Assembly: GCF_958299795.1 (NCBI RefSeq)
Contig: NC_133209.1
Coordinates: 3,552,501 to 3,616,500, forward strand
Reading direction: 5' to 3'
Origin: Porites lutea
Taxonomy: Eukaryota; Cnidaria; Anthozoa; Scleractinia; Poritidae
Length of the DNA stretch: 64,000 nucleotides
Positions 1-26,345 of the stretch are shown here, one piece after another (within the stretch, counting starts at the first letter, position 1; every line of letters begins with the position of its first letter). The position numbers and the translations under genes are program-made. Below the pieces are notes generated by a model. It was given only the letters and a program-made list of their open reading frames with translations. It did no database searches and was not told where the DNA came from.

Positions 1-86
1 AAATAATTATTATTGCATCACTGTCCCAAGGACTTAAGTCCAAGACTACAGATGCCATGCAGCAACCTACAAAAACTTTATCATAC

Positions 87-9714
<9,628 letters not shown>

Positions 9715-10072
9715 GGTGGTGAACTACTCAGGGACGAGCCTCTACCACCGAAAGGTTAGTTTTGCTCACAGGCCTCGTGGAACCAGCAAAAATGGCGACT
9801 TGACTGCTGAACATGCTACCCACACTTCTTTGGGAGTCGAGTTAAATTGATTTGTAACCAGGCCTTGAAAATGCAAATTGTTCCCACTAAATGTTTTGAA
9901 ACTTGTTGGTTGATAGGAATTTTTTATAAATAATCTCCCAACTTTATGCGCTTATTTTCCTACCAACGTTCAGTCTTGTTGAGATTTCACAACATTTTTG
10001 CGTGGATTCCATTTTTTTTATCTTCACTCTCGACCCAGTTTTCACCTGCCTACGGCCACGTCTAAATTCAAA
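9715..10072. promoter_or_regulatory. Bidirectional promoter region, NAA15 / RNF121
   Basis: Only 358 bp separate the divergent start codons of NAA15 (9714, minus) and RNF121 (10073, plus), so both core promoters and 5' UTRs must lie here. No TATA box is obvious. AAAATGGCG occurs on the plus strand at about 9789-9797 and again over the RNF121 start codon (AAAATGGCGGC). This resembles the YY1 element common in TATA-less housekeeping promoters. The arrangement is read from the sequence and its function is inferred. Confidence 0.6.
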
Positions 10073-15496
<5,424 letters not shown>

Positions 15497-16090
15497 ATGT
15501 CTAAGTTTTATTTAAAGCAACAAATGAAATTATATTATAATTTGTACAGTAAGCCGAGTCATAATTATGCAGGCTTCCTTTAATTTCTTTTTAGCAAGTA
15601 CTGAGAGGCTAGGATAAGTCTAGCGGTTTTTATTATATCCGTATTTATCCTATGATTATCTTAGAATTATCTTAATGTCAGTGCAATTGCGGTTGCGAAA
15701 TTACATGACCCAAAGCTTAAGAAAAGTATTAATTTAAAGAATGAATAAAAATGTTCTCGTTTTTTTTGCATGAAATTGCTGTCTTGGTACGCTTCTTTTG
15801 GTGAGGAACTTCGTGGTCTTCGCGGTACAGTTTTGGGTTGACAAAAATATTACGTTTGTTGTTCAGTTTGCTTCGTCTACCGTATGCAGTCAAAATTGCA
15901 AGGTTTTTTCCTTTTTTTTGCGTCATTCTTTAAAGCGTTCTGTCAAGTGGCCAACTACTTCTGAAGTTGCTCCATTTTTTTATATGACCTCACTTACGTT
16001 TCTTCGTGATGAATCTAAGTAAGTGTACAATAATTGGTAAATGTAAATGTATGTTGTATCAAATAAACAAGCTCTGTTGACTTTTTTTTA
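15497..16090 (+). other. RNF121 3' UTR and poly(A) signal
   Basis: AT-rich non-coding sequence follows the RNF121 stop. AATAAA at 16062-16067 is the first good poly(A) signal downstream. The 16090-16831 stretch up to the GPCR start shows no further gene; it probably holds that gene's promoter, but I see no clear TATA box. Confidence 0.5.
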
Positions 16091-16831
16091 ATTCCACACT
16101 ACGAACTCTGAGATCTTAAACTTGCTGTAATTGCTGTGGCAGTAATTACCTGGCAAAAATGAAACGGAGGTTGGAAAAAGGTCATTTTCTGTCCAAATAT
16201 GTGTTTGTATTTTCGCTTTTAGAATTGTCATAGCTCCACAGAGAGAGAGTTTTAAACGAGCTTGTACCGAATCCTCCCAGAGTCTATTTTATTAAATCTT
16301 TTAAATTTTGTATCAACAAATGGGAGCAAATTATCTTAAATAGTTTGAACGCAATTTGTTTCAATTTAATGACAGCAAGGAAACTAGTGTTTTCAGTTAT
16401 AATAATGTACCGGATATTGCATGCTATTATTTCTGTCCCAAGAAATACACTTGGCCTTCAGATCGTAAACGAATCGTGAATCCGAGATAAAGGCAGCTGC
16501 TTGAAACAGGTACAAATTTTTTTCCATACGAAACCCATCCTTTAATGGTCAAACTGATTCTCATGTTCACGTTTCCAGCATTAATTTGCGATCTTTGACG
16601 TCTAGTGTTAATTCTCCTGGCTAACCTAATCAAAGGAGAACATTGGTAAATTATTTTACCTTTAGCTAATTTGATCAAGAGTCGACGATCGTGAAAATCT
16701 AGATACAGTATCACGGGGTAAACAAGCGTAGGAAGTTTTAAGGACAGGTGATACTAAACAACAGATTATTTCTTACGGTTTCGCGATCGGTCAACTCTTG
16801 TCTCTCAGGCTTGGTTAGATCTCGAGTTGAA

Positions 16832-17770
16832 ATGAATGTGCTATCAAATACAACTCGTGAAAAATGTTCCATTGAACCTCCTATTGTTTTTCTACAAGAT
16901 GGAAAGCACATTATTTTGGCCTTGAATATCCTTGCGAATATGATTCTTATGCCAACTTCAATTCTAGGAAATTTGTCGATTCTCCTCAGCTTCGTGCTTG
17001 TACCCTCTCTTCCTTCGGCATCAAACAATCTTCTTCTGGGATTGGTTTTGACAGACCTCGGTGTGGGACTTGTAGTTCATCCATTGTACATTTTTGTACT
17101 ACTGAACATCTACAACAACTCTCTTCCACACTGCAAGGTCATGGCTGCGTATAGCGTAACCACGGCGTATTTGGGTGGCGTTTCGCTTCTGTATGTCACA
17201 ATGATCGGAATTGACAAATATCTGGCGATCAAGCTGCATCTGCGATATCGAGAAATCATCACAGACAAGCGATTGACCTTCGCGCAGATAGGTGTCTGGG
17301 TGCTAAACGGGCTCCTTAGTTTGGTTTGGCTAAGAGGCTTCCGTGTTTACTCGACATTTGCAGCTGTTGTTGTGTTGCTCTCTATCATAGTTGCATTCGC
17401 TGTTTATGTTAAAATTTACCAAGTTGTTAAAATTCACCGGCGTGAGATACATATTCAGATGGAATCTATGGAGTCCAGTATGGCACAATTTGAAAATTGT
17501 CGCTTAAAACGATTAAGGAAGTCGGCTATTAGCACATTGTACGTCTTCTTTGTATTTCTGCTTTGTTATCTTCCCTTTTCTACGTCAACTGCAGTAAACG
17601 TTTTGTCCGATTCGCCCACGAAAGCTGGAATCTTGACGTTCGAGTTGTGTGCAACGTTAATGATGTCCAACTCGTGTTTGAATCCTTTGATGTACTGTTT
17701 ACGCTTCAGAGAATTTAGAATTGCTGTGAAGAAAACTTACCGTCTCATTCTCTGCGGAATGAAGAAATAA
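16832..17770 (+). CDS. Class A (rhodopsin-like) GPCR, intronless, copy 1
   Basis: A seven-helix receptor of 312 aa in one exon. Landmarks: N-glycosylation site NTT (6-8), TM1 GN (46-47), TM2 LTDLGVG with D75, C101 before TM3, DKY in place of DRY (128-130), CYLP in TM6 (245-248) and NPLMY in TM7 (284-288). The TM4-TM5 loop is only about seven residues (RGFRVYS) and has no cysteine. This resembles melanocortin/adenosine/lipid-type (MECA) receptors more than peptide receptors. Start: the open frame extends up to a GTG at 16748, but the first ATG is at 16832, with G at -3, and aligns with the paralogue at 24178. More than half of aligned residues are identical to that paralogue by eye. The ligand is unknown. 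Confidence 0.88.
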   Translation: MNVLSNTTREKCSIEPPIVFLQDGKHIILALNILANMILMPTSILGNLSILLSFVLVPSLPSASNNLLLGLVLTDLGVGLVVHPLYIFVLLNIYNNSLPHCKVMAAYSVTTAYLGGVSLLYVTMIGIDKYLAIKLHLRYREIITDKRLTFAQIGVWVLNGLLSLVWLRGFRVYSTFAAVVVLLSIIVAFAVYVKIYQVVKIHRREIHIQMESMESSMAQFENCRLKRLRKSAISTLYVFFVFLLCYLPFSTSTAVNVLSDSPTKAGILTFELCATLMMSNSCLNPLMYCLRFREFRIAVKKTYRLILCGMKK

Positions 17771-18780
17771 CTGAAGAAACGCCTTTGAAGACCAATTTTA
17801 TTTGCCTGGCGGAACAATTATCTACTCATCAAAGTGCTGATAAATCACATAAACTTTCTTCGCGTCAGCTTCCGATCAAAAATCTACGTAAGCCGGGGAG
17901 TTAGTCAAGATAACTTCGGAAATCTTAATGAAAGTCTTGGAACTAGTCTCGGAGATCCTCGAATATATTTGGCATATGAATTCGTCCGGCACCGGGCAAC
18001 TTCGAAACATTTTTAAAATCGTCGGGGACCTTTAAATTCTTTATATGAACCGCAGTGTATGAAACACTACATGGTGACTGCGGCCGTTTTCGGCTGAAAC
18101 TGTAAAATTTCAGTCTTAACATGTGTACTAAGTAAATGTTTCATAAACGAAGATGTATGTATTGATAGTTTTCTTTTCAAATTCGAACTACAGGAGTCAA
18201 AAATTTTCCCATCTGACTGTCCGCGTTCTAGAATAGCACGTCGCCAACTTTGGACATTACTTCGAAATCAGTACACTGAATTTGGCAGAGAAAGACAGAT
18301 GTTAGTCAAGGAATTATTACTTAAATTACTCGGCAACTAAAAAGACCAAATGTAGTCAGGACAAAGGGAACTCTTTTCAAATTGTAAGCGAAACGAAAAC
18401 AGAAAAAGAAAACTTGAAATATGACTTAGACATGACTTAAAACATAAAGGAGGTTCTTAAAACCCACTAAAAACGAGATCTAGCAATTTAACGAATTGAT
18501 ATCGAAATTATTAGCTAAGTAAACAATCTTTTTCAAGTAATACGAGTTAAAGCCGCGTTACGCCGGCGTTTGAAATAGTAACTTAGCGGTATTTATGCTC
18601 CTTTGAGGATAAAACAACAACAAAAGAACTTGCCGAGCTTTGTCCTGGATTTATCAAAGCCTTGCTAAGTTAAAAATGTTTACTTTAATTTATTGGTTCT
18701 CAATAAATAAAAAAAGAAGGAAGAAATAGGATTTCGACCTGTTAACATTTTTTAATTGATCTTTTAAAGTTCAATAGAAA
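17771..18780. other. Intergenic spacer, nothing recognised
   Basis: AT-rich sequence between GPCR copy 1 and the ShKT gene promoter. No splice-flanked coding segment, inverted-repeat element or RNA gene was recognised. A 60-codon frame at 17834-18016 has no family resemblance. Confidence 0.4.
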
Positions 18781-18842
18781 CACATTTCAGATGTATTGAA
18801 ACAGGTTTTTACGGTTACAAATTGAACTTACGGTTATTTAAG
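18781..18842 (+). promoter_or_regulatory. Shared secretory-gene promoter element plus TATA-like box (ShKT gene)
   Basis: CACATTTCAGATGTATT then GAAACAGG (18781-18805) is nearly identical to the element upstream of the minus-strand astacin and related to that of the plus-strand astacin. A TATTTAAG box (18835-18842) begins 29 nt downstream. A start site about 30 nt after the box would fall near 18866, past the in-frame ATG at 18852. The ATG at 18906 would then be the true start. The core contains an E-box (CAGATG). Confidence 0.65.
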
Positions 18843-18905
18843 GCTTGAAGGATGTTTGCTTCAGAGTACTCTTTCCGATTGATAGAGGGCATTTCAACTG
18901 AAAAG

Positions 18906-20555
18906 ATGAAGCTACTGATCGGTGTTTTTATCGCTTTCTCAGTCGCAGCGTTTGCCTACGCAGAAATGGAAAACGGTATGTCTAACAAATGTAGTCAAAG
19001 GACCCGATTGCACATTTACAAAGGCAAAATAAGTAACGCATTTTCCCAGTTAAACGTCCCTACGTTTATTTAGTTTAAGTTTGGTGTTGGTGACCAGGTA
19101 TTTGTTTGAAAATACAAAAGGACTCTTCAATCGCTTTTCCTGACAGACGTGTATAAGTTTATTCCCTCGGCTCTTATAGTTAAAGTTGTTTAACTGAATG
19201 GGCGTATTTGCTCGCAATTTCCGTATTTGGAACCCAGTGCGCCATAATGTGGGTCAGGGAGTGAAGCAAAAAAAGAGTAGGATAACCCCCAAGTCTCTTT
19301 TCTGTTGTTCCACACCATCAAACGATCGATTTCCAGTGAATTCTTAGAAGAAATACCAAGTTGCGTTAAACACAGGTTGTATAATTATGCCTTGGACACC
19401 TATTGTAGCTAATGTATAATGCCTGGTCATCACACGAGTAAATAATGCCTGCTTAGCACCCAATCAGAGGGCGCGTACTATTGTAGCCATGCATGTAATA
19501 ACGTGACATTATGCAAGACTCATTGAAGGGAATTCTAATGCTCGAAAACCCTTTCACGAAATTTTCAAAAAAAGGGAAAGAAGCACCGTCTCCAGAGAGA
19601 GATCTGAAGTGAGTAATTTGACCTCCATTTTACGTTATAACACCTGTAATTTCATAAAACTTTTTGCAAAGCTGCATTATCCTTCGATTATGGTATTCTC
19701 ATCTAGTTTCACTGCTGTTCCCTTTGATCCGCAACAGATGATTTGGACGACATTGACCTGCTTTCTCTTGTCCTTGGAGAAGAACCGCCCGCACCAGATA
19801 CAGCAAATACATTTGGTAAATTTACTTTAGTTATTAATGTAACTTAACCTGTTTGTCCACCTTTAAACAGGGAGAGTCGGTATTCTAAGAAAACCTGAAG
19901 ACGGCTGAAGAACGCAATGTTACACGAGACGATTCGCAACGATAATTTTTAGCGCAACACAGCGTTACAACATTGTTGCCACATTGATTCGAATAGGTAC
20001 AACATTGTTCCAACATTGTGACACTGTGTTGCGCTAAAAATCGTCGTTGCGAATCGTTTCGTGTAACATGCAGCACCTTACCTTTCCTCTAGCCTAACAA
20101 GATTTTAGGCTTATAAGATTTCAAAAAGCTCAATTGCAATCCGTTTCAATTTTCTTTAAAGCAATTGTCGTCCTCGCTCAGAAATTTGCTAAATATCGAC
20201 AATCGATAACAAAGAATTTGATATATTAAAAAAGAAATTTGTCCACCTGTGCTTTCCTTTGTATTTGCTGTGTTATTCAAACCGTCTTTTAACGTTTTGA
20301 GTGGTTATTTCTATATGCTTCACTGAATTTGGTGGCAGTTTCCATTGTTTAAACTTTTGACAAAATTCGTAGCACAGCTTCTTAGTTTAATGGGAGGTTC
20401 GGTTCGATATTGCCAAAAGTTTTGACCTTGTATCGTCTATCTTAGGCAGGTGTGTTGATCGATGGGGCTACCGATACTGCCAGCAAAAGCGTCGATTTTG
20501 CCACCACAGCTCCATGAGATATAATTGCGCACGAACATGCGGCTACAGTTGCTAG
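18906..20555 (+). CDS. Secreted ShKT-domain cysteine peptide precursor
   Basis: Three exons (18906-18975, 19738-19815, 20446-20555) encode 85 aa plus TAG; both introns are phase 1. Exon 1 is a signal peptide (MKLLIGVFIAFSVAAFAYA). Exon 2 is an acidic Pro-containing spacer (DDLDDIDLLSLVLGEEPPAP). Exon 3 is a single ShKT domain, C-x8-C-x6-C-x8-C-x3-C-x3-C, ending TCGYSC. ShKT peptides include sea-anemone potassium-channel blockers. The aligned pore-blocking dyad is Arg-Tyr (SSMRY) instead of Lys-Tyr, and the loop before the fourth Cys is two residues shorter than in ShK. The acceptor was set by frame: TTAG|GCAGG keeps the domain open, while the next AG does not. A 3' UTR exon follows at 21416. 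It may be a toxin, antimicrobial or developmental peptide; the sequence alone cannot say. Confidence 0.85.
19914..20073. repeat. MITE in ShKT gene intron 2
   Basis: Inverted ends of about 60 bp: ATGTTACACGAGACGATTCG, then CAACGATAATTTTTAGCGCA at the left, with the complementary arm at 20026-20071. The ends flank a short AACATTGT-rich core. It is non-coding, lies wholly within intron 2, and no target duplication was resolved. Confidence 0.75.
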
Positions 20556-20559
20556 AAAG

Positions 20560-21530
20560 GTACGTGGAGATTTCACTGGTTCCCTCTGCGCTAACTTAAA
20601 CACCAACAAGTCCTCAGTAAAAACGACATAAATAACCTCTATTTTCCTTTTACAGGGCGTTTCATTTACCGTTTCTCTCTCCGAACCTATTTCCGTTATA
20701 CTGAAATCTACCTCTCCGTATACAAGTAAATACTTGAGGTTTCATTTACAATTCCACCATTTAGATCACCGACAGTAGAAAAAAATACAGTCAACTCTCC
20801 CAGCTGAGAGAAAGAAAGAAATGTCCACCGTTTAGAGAGTCACCGAAATAAAAGGGAGTAAAGAAAGGCAGGGACCAACTATAGGTGTCCGTTTTATTTT
20901 ACAGAGGTGTCCGTCTTATAGGGGTGCCCGTTAAGAGAGACGACTGCAAGTTATTATGGGTGCATTCGTGATTGATCGTATACCGGAATAAGAATCCACA
21001 AATTTTATGTTGCTAATTTGTGATGCCGTTATTTTTGGGCCACTTCAACGCTGTATACATTGGGATATTTGATTAAGCAGATTTCTGGCTATTTTAAAAC
21101 AGTGAACTCAAACATTAGTCAAAATACGGTCAATCGAACACGCCCTATACGTTGCTTAAGCACCAACTGGGTACGTAATGAAATTTTCTGCGACGTTTAA
21201 TTCTTTTACAATTCTTTTTTTCTTTTGCTTGTAATTCCTTTTTGTTTTTTGACAAATAAAACTCATGTATATTAAAAAAAAAAACTGACAAGAACTAATA
21301 CATTAACAACAACACCCGTCAGGGTACTGTTAAGTAGAAGGATATTCCTCGGTCTACCTCTCAGGAGAACATTAAGTATATTAACTGCGTCATATGTCGT
21401 CGTCTCTTTTTTCAGGTTTCCCCAACGAGGAATTCGTCTCCGCTTACTCAAGATAAGATTTGCAAATTGTTATTTACCTGACTGTGTACCTAACAATTTT
21501 GAAAACAAGAAATAAATTATAACTGAATAT
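20560..21530 (+). other. 3' UTR intron and terminal exon of the ShKT gene
   Basis: Four bases after TAG comes a good donor, AAAG|GTACGT (20560). The best acceptor downstream is TTTTTTCAG ending at 21415. The exon starting at 21416 is non-coding and carries AATAAA at 21511-21516. The proposed intron is inferred from these signals only. The ShKT-bearing astacin has the same arrangement. Confidence 0.5.
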
Positions 21531-21695
21531 GAAGCTCTCCGTGTTTCTTTCTTTTAAAAGTATGTCCTCTATTATGAATTTTTAACTTGCTCTTTTTGTG
21601 TGTGCTTTTTGTTGTTTTGTTTTGTTTTTTGCTCTGATCTCTCGCCTTCCCCCTTTCCCTATTTTGTGCGCGTAGAGATATATGAGATTTTTTTT

Positions 21696-21907
21696 TTAAC
21701 ACTTAAAGCTCCAATATCAACAAACGAATTCTCTAGACTGATCTCCATATATTTCCCTAAAAATTAGTTGAGAGAATTAGTTAAAAAATCAAAGCATTTT
21801 CCCTAGGGTGAACATTTCAGAAATTCTCATAACCTTTTCTTTTGATTATGTATTTGTATTGTTAGGAGAAACTTGATGTTGGTCACTAGTGGGGCTTAAA
21901 GGGTTAA
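21696..21907. repeat. MITE, TTAACCCTTTAA family (copy 3, reverse)
   Basis: The right end reads GGGGCTTAAAGGGTTAA, the reverse complement of the left end of copy 2 (TTAACCCTTTAAGTCCC). The left end, TTAACACTTAAAGCTCC, is a mutated inverted match. It is about 210 bp and non-coding. Confidence 0.6.
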
Positions 21908-22126
21908 GCAGAAAGTTTTTAGTTAGAGGCAGGTATAAGTGATAGCTTAACATTGGTCAAAACGTTTATAATCATTATAATCAACTGAAAAGTTAATTAA
22001 GGCCGGGTTCTTTTTTACTGATAGTTGACGGATCTAAGATTCACAGGATTAAACTAAGTTCAACTAAGTTTAACGCTTGTGCAATTTTTTTTAATATTAT
22101 TAGAGGAACCGATCAGTAATCGGCTC

Positions 22127-22129
22127 CTG

Positions 22130-22204
<75 letters not shown>

Positions 22205-22366
22205 ATAAGTGTTCAGTTCATGAGACCGTATTTCTTCTCCAATTGCCGGGTCCAAACCTTAAATCTGTGTTGATGATGATGATGATGATGATGATGATTG
22301 TTGTTATTACTATTACTATTATTATTATTATTATTATTATTACTATTATCATTATTGTTATTATTA

Positions 22367-22399
<33 letters not shown>

Positions 22400-22402
22400 T
22401 AA
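22127..22402. repeat. Compound (ATT)n / (GAT)n microsatellite
   Basis: ATT runs for about 75 bp, then there is a 70-bp unique gap, about nine GAT units and a second interrupted ATT block. Open frames across it (poly-Ile, poly-Met) are trivial products of the repeat. AGTAATCGGCTCCTGAT just before it resembles the palindrome at 55671. Confidence 0.95.
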
Positions 22403-24147
22403 TAATTTGTTCCTCGCCGTTAATGTGCTCCTAAACGAGTCACAAAAATGTCACTTCTGGATACTGCCACTCTGAAAATTTCAATTCGACACATTAGACA
22501 TTCTATATTTTTACATGTAATGCAGAGCAAGTAATACATAGGCGTCATAGGCTCATGAACACCCACGCCACTCAGAAATTGTGTATTTTTCATGGTTCAA
22601 AATTCCTTTAGTATTACACTGCACAGAGCTAAATAATGCATAGGTTATTATAGGTGGAACTTTAAGAAAATTTTAGAGCAACTCGGTTATGCTGTAGCGG
22701 TGTGAGAACTTCTATTCATCAAACTTACTTTGTATTTGTCCCTCTCGTTTCGAAAAAAACATTAAAAAAGCATCTACGAAAAACTCTCAAGAGTTTTTCG
22801 CGTCTCAGGTTCCCGTTTTGAGGAGAAATAAAGCCACCAACTCTAGTACTTCTAAAAATCCATTTTTCAGCTGCAATGAAAATCCTTGTATTCGGTAATT
22901 CAAGCTGTTTAGCCGCAAGGGACGTTTGCCAATAGCTTGGGGATGAAGAAAAATATGACAATCGTCATATATATATTTCTCATTTTCCCCAATGGCAAAC
23001 TCGTTCCTGCTAAAAAGCGCGGTTCAAAATCACCATTCCAAAAATCATAGAAATCAGTTACCCCCTAATTCCTTCCTACCGGAAAAAATACGCGGGAGTT
23101 AAAAAACATATTTTACACCAACACGCATGTAAATAAGTTCGGGCCACCTTTCGTAAACAAGCTCTCAGCTATTAGATATTGAACTCCATTTTTATGTAAC
23201 AGGTTGCTTCTTCTATGAAACCCGCATTGCAACGAAGCAAAACGCGTAAGTCAGCTGAAAGATTCGCCTCTAGCTAGGAAAACGCTGAATTGAAACCAAC
23301 CGATAGTACGTATAGAACTCCTGAGATTCGAGCGATAATCACAGCTACTGACTGTGAGATTCCCCTCGGAGGCTAGGCGGAGTTTGGCAGAATCTCTGAC
23401 ATAAATACTTTTAGTTAAATCATTTTTAAAAAACCTTTTCCGCCAAAATAGGAAAATATTTAATTATTCTGTTTTTGTAGCTAGGCTCTGCAAATAGGAG
23501 CAACTGTTACTCCGGATATTAAAAACGAAAAGGCCGCAAAATAATTGTGACGGCAAGCTTTAGAAGTGATTTGCCCGACCACCACTGAATAACATATTTA
23601 AAACTGAAGAGTCTAAAGAGGCTCTCTGAGCTTTTAAAGGTCTTGTTTTAATCTTCGCAAGCTGCGTGATAAAGGCCGCGTTTTGACTGATAGCGAATGT
23701 TTTGTTATCGTTCAGTTTGTCGTTTCCTCAGGCAAAATAGGGAGTCGCAAAATAATTACATGTGTAATATGTTTTTATGGGAAGGTAGGCGTAATCACCC
23801 TCCGGTTATATTGAAAAAAGGAGAAGCCATAAAATAATTCAATACTTTAGTGTGAGTAGTTCTTGGATTTGTTAAAGTAACAACATGACAGCTAGATTAA
23901 TTGACACTTTTTGGAGGGTTTCTGCTGTTGCTTTGCTGATTGATCATAAAAAAAAATCAATCGAGACAGGTGTACAAATGTTGGCAATATACACGCTGTT
24001 TTTAAAAAGAGTTGCAGATGTAATTATATCTTTGGATAAGCTTACCACATGTAATACAATACTCTTGGTTTTGTTAAAAATTTGTCGTCAGATAATAATT
24101 CATTACTGGCTGGAAGTGGAGAAGACATCGAAAAGTTACGATCCGAG
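22403..24147. other. Spacer upstream of GPCR copy 2
   Basis: No exon, RNA gene or clear transposon was recognised. The promoter and 5' UTR of the second GPCR must lie at the right end. A frame at 23885-24175 runs into the receptor start in another phase and looks non-coding. Confidence 0.4.
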
Positions 24148-24177
24148 ATGCAGGAAATGGGCTATTCACCTTTAAAC

Positions 24178-25095
24178 ATGTCAACTCGAGATAAATTATC
24201 CGATGACTGCTTCATCGATGTTCCTGTTCTTTTTCTTCGAGGCGAAGGCAGCACTCTCTTGTCCATTGCCGTTACAAACGTCTTGCTCATGTTGACAGCT
24301 ATTTGGGGAAACGTTTCGATCCTTCTTAGCTTCGTCCTGTCATCTTCATTACGATCGACGTCGAATTTTCTCTTATTAGGATTGGCCTTAACGGACCTTG
24401 GGGTTGGTCTTGTGGTTCATCCATTATACGTTCTTGTTTTACTTAGCCTTTACAACAACAGTATCCCTCCTTGCGCAGTGGTTGCCGTTTATAGTATATC
24501 AACGTCCTTCTTAGCAGGTCTTTCACTTTTGTACATAACTGTTATTGGCACCGACAGATACCTGGCACTTCGCCTGAACTTGAGATACCGGGAGTATATA
24601 ACCGAGAGATGGATAAACACTACACAGATAGTTATGTGGGTAACTAACGCTTTGCTCTGCCTGGTTTGGTTGAAAGGTTTTGAAGTTTACTCAACGCTAG
24701 CAGCCGTTGTCGTTGCCTTGTCACTTTTTCTAACATTTACCATTTACATAAAATTGTACGCTATTGTTAAAAGGCACAAAGCCCAAATACATAGCCAAAT
24801 GCTTACACAGACGGCCCAATTTGACCTTGCTCGTTCAAAAAGACTCCGGAAATCTGCTGTTAACACATTCTACGTCTTTTTTACATTTCTTCTCTGCTAC
24901 CTTCCTTTCTTTGTCGCCACAGCAATAAACAACATGTCTAGCTCGAAAACAAAAGAGGGAGTTGCTGTCTACGAATTTACTACGACATTGATGCTCTGTA
25001 ACTCTTCTCTGAATCCGCTAATGTACTGTTTACGTCTGCGAGAATTTCGAAATGCGCTCAGTAGCACTTACCGCAGAATATTTTGTTTCGATTAA
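24178..25095 (+). CDS. Class A (rhodopsin-like) GPCR, intronless, copy 2
   Basis: A 305-aa receptor in a single exon and a close paralogue of the one at 16832. Landmarks: GN in TM1 (44-45), LTDLGVG with D73, C99 before TM3, a canonical DRY (126-128), CYLP in TM6 (240-243) and NPLMY in TM7 (279-283). The TM4-TM5 loop is again very short and lacks cysteine. An N-glycosylation site, NTT, sits at 147-149. Start: the ATG at 24178 aligns with copy 1. In-frame ATGs at 24148 and 24157 would add 10 or 7 residues, and the frame is open to a TTG at 24082. Helices 2-4 are the most conserved part between copies and the N-termini the least. It is a membrane receptor coupled to G proteins, ligand unknown. 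Confidence 0.88.
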   Translation: MSTRDKLSDDCFIDVPVLFLRGEGSTLLSIAVTNVLLMLTAIWGNVSILLSFVLSSSLRSTSNFLLLGLALTDLGVGLVVHPLYVLVLLSLYNNSIPPCAVVAVYSISTSFLAGLSLLYITVIGTDRYLALRLNLRYREYITERWINTTQIVMWVTNALLCLVWLKGFEVYSTLAAVVVALSLFLTFTIYIKLYAIVKRHKAQIHSQMLTQTAQFDLARSKRLRKSAVNTFYVFFTFLLCYLPFFVATAINNMSSSKTKEGVAVYEFTTTLMLCNSSLNPLMYCLRLREFRNALSSTYRRIFCFD

Positions 25096-25852
25096 ACGGT
25101 TGAGTGAGAGAGTGTCAAATTTATATAAACTAATATTTATAAGGGCCGCTTGTATTTGTTCATGTTAGGAAAGAAAATAATCTTATTTAACGCATGAACG
25201 TATGTTTTAGAACATTTTGACGCATCCACCGCTTTTTTTCCTCATAAAAATCAATATTGACCAGCACTGCACATTCGTTGCAGCAACCGGCATCTTGCAC
25301 TTTGTCTTAGTAAGTAAGGACTCGTGTGTTTTATCGTAGGTCGCATATAGTCAGTTGTAACACGTTGTCCGTTGACACGGCTTAGTCAGGACGAATGAAA
25401 AGACAAGCTTTCCAAGAGCCTGGAACAGGCTTCTCTGTGAATGCACCTGTCGCGCTGAGTTTGTAATAAAAATCGCTGTCGCGCTCTGTAATAACATGTA
25501 ATAACAGCAGGCTAGCGTACTTGGCAAGCTGACACGCTTTGTTAAAAAATGGTATTACACTTTGCAATTAATATATCACAGAAAATGTTTACTGTAAAAA
25601 TTAGTGGGGTCATCAGGAAGTACTTGAAATCATCCTTTATATAAGAACAGCTTGCCTCAGATGCCGGCTCAGATAGCGGAGAACGGTGCAAAGTGTGTGG
25701 GTTTGTTTGCGTGTGTCGTGTGTTAGAGACAGTGAAGGAGCTCATTTATTTTTTTACAGCTCCGTTATGAATAGCCTGTGAAAAGTCAATACTAGCGGGG
25801 AACAACAGCAAGATGAGACATTGAGGATTTTTTTTTATCCCACGCTTTATTC

Positions 25853-26345
25853 AGGGGTACCCAACGACTGTTTTCTGTAAAATATCTGTTCGGAGAAGCA
25901 AATTTTGCCTAAAATTTTCTATTGTTTGAGACACGGACGTAAATTTCTCAGATGACCGTTCCATCCATGTACAATTTTCGAAACTTATATCTATTAAATT
26001 CCCTATGATGATTTTCTGAAGCTTAATTTTTCACATTTCACTTCTCGAGTAATGCCGTTTTTCGTAGAAAAAGAAAGCCTAAAATTTTCGGATTCAATAC
26101 TGTGATTGAAATAGGAATCAGAAAAATTCTCACATTCGTAAAGCGATAAATTGCATCTAAAATTTTCGGGAATATAATACTAAAGTCCTTGAAGTTTCGA
26201 AAAGACTCAAAGTCCACTAGGATGACCGAACAGATATAAGTGTTATAGCACTGCTAAGAATATATTTCTAGAGGTCTAAAACTACTTTGGATAGCCTAAA
26301 AAGTGTTTTCAACGTATTTAGGAGGGAATCGTCGTTGGGTCCCTT
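25853..26345. mobile_element. Non-autonomous DNA transposon with inverted ends
   Basis: The left end AGGGGTACCCAACGACTGTT matches, inverted, the right end CGTCGTTGGGTCCCT with a few changes. About 490 bp of AT-rich filler contains CCTAAAATTTTC three or more times. A lone similar end (AGGGGCATCCAACGACGGTC) lies at 14260 in RNF121 intron 6. No coding sequence. Confidence 0.55.

Noticed and set aside
16748-16831. Upstream extension of GPCR copy 1 from a GTG
   Set aside because: Not an ATG, no likeness to copy 2, and it contains no conserved receptor residues.
22079-22434. Poly-Ile and poly-Met/Tyr frames
   Set aside because: Products of the ATT/GAT microsatellite.
24082-24147. Upstream extension of GPCR copy 2 from a TTG
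   Set aside because: Non-ATG start with no counterpart in copy 1. The open frame here is likely chance.
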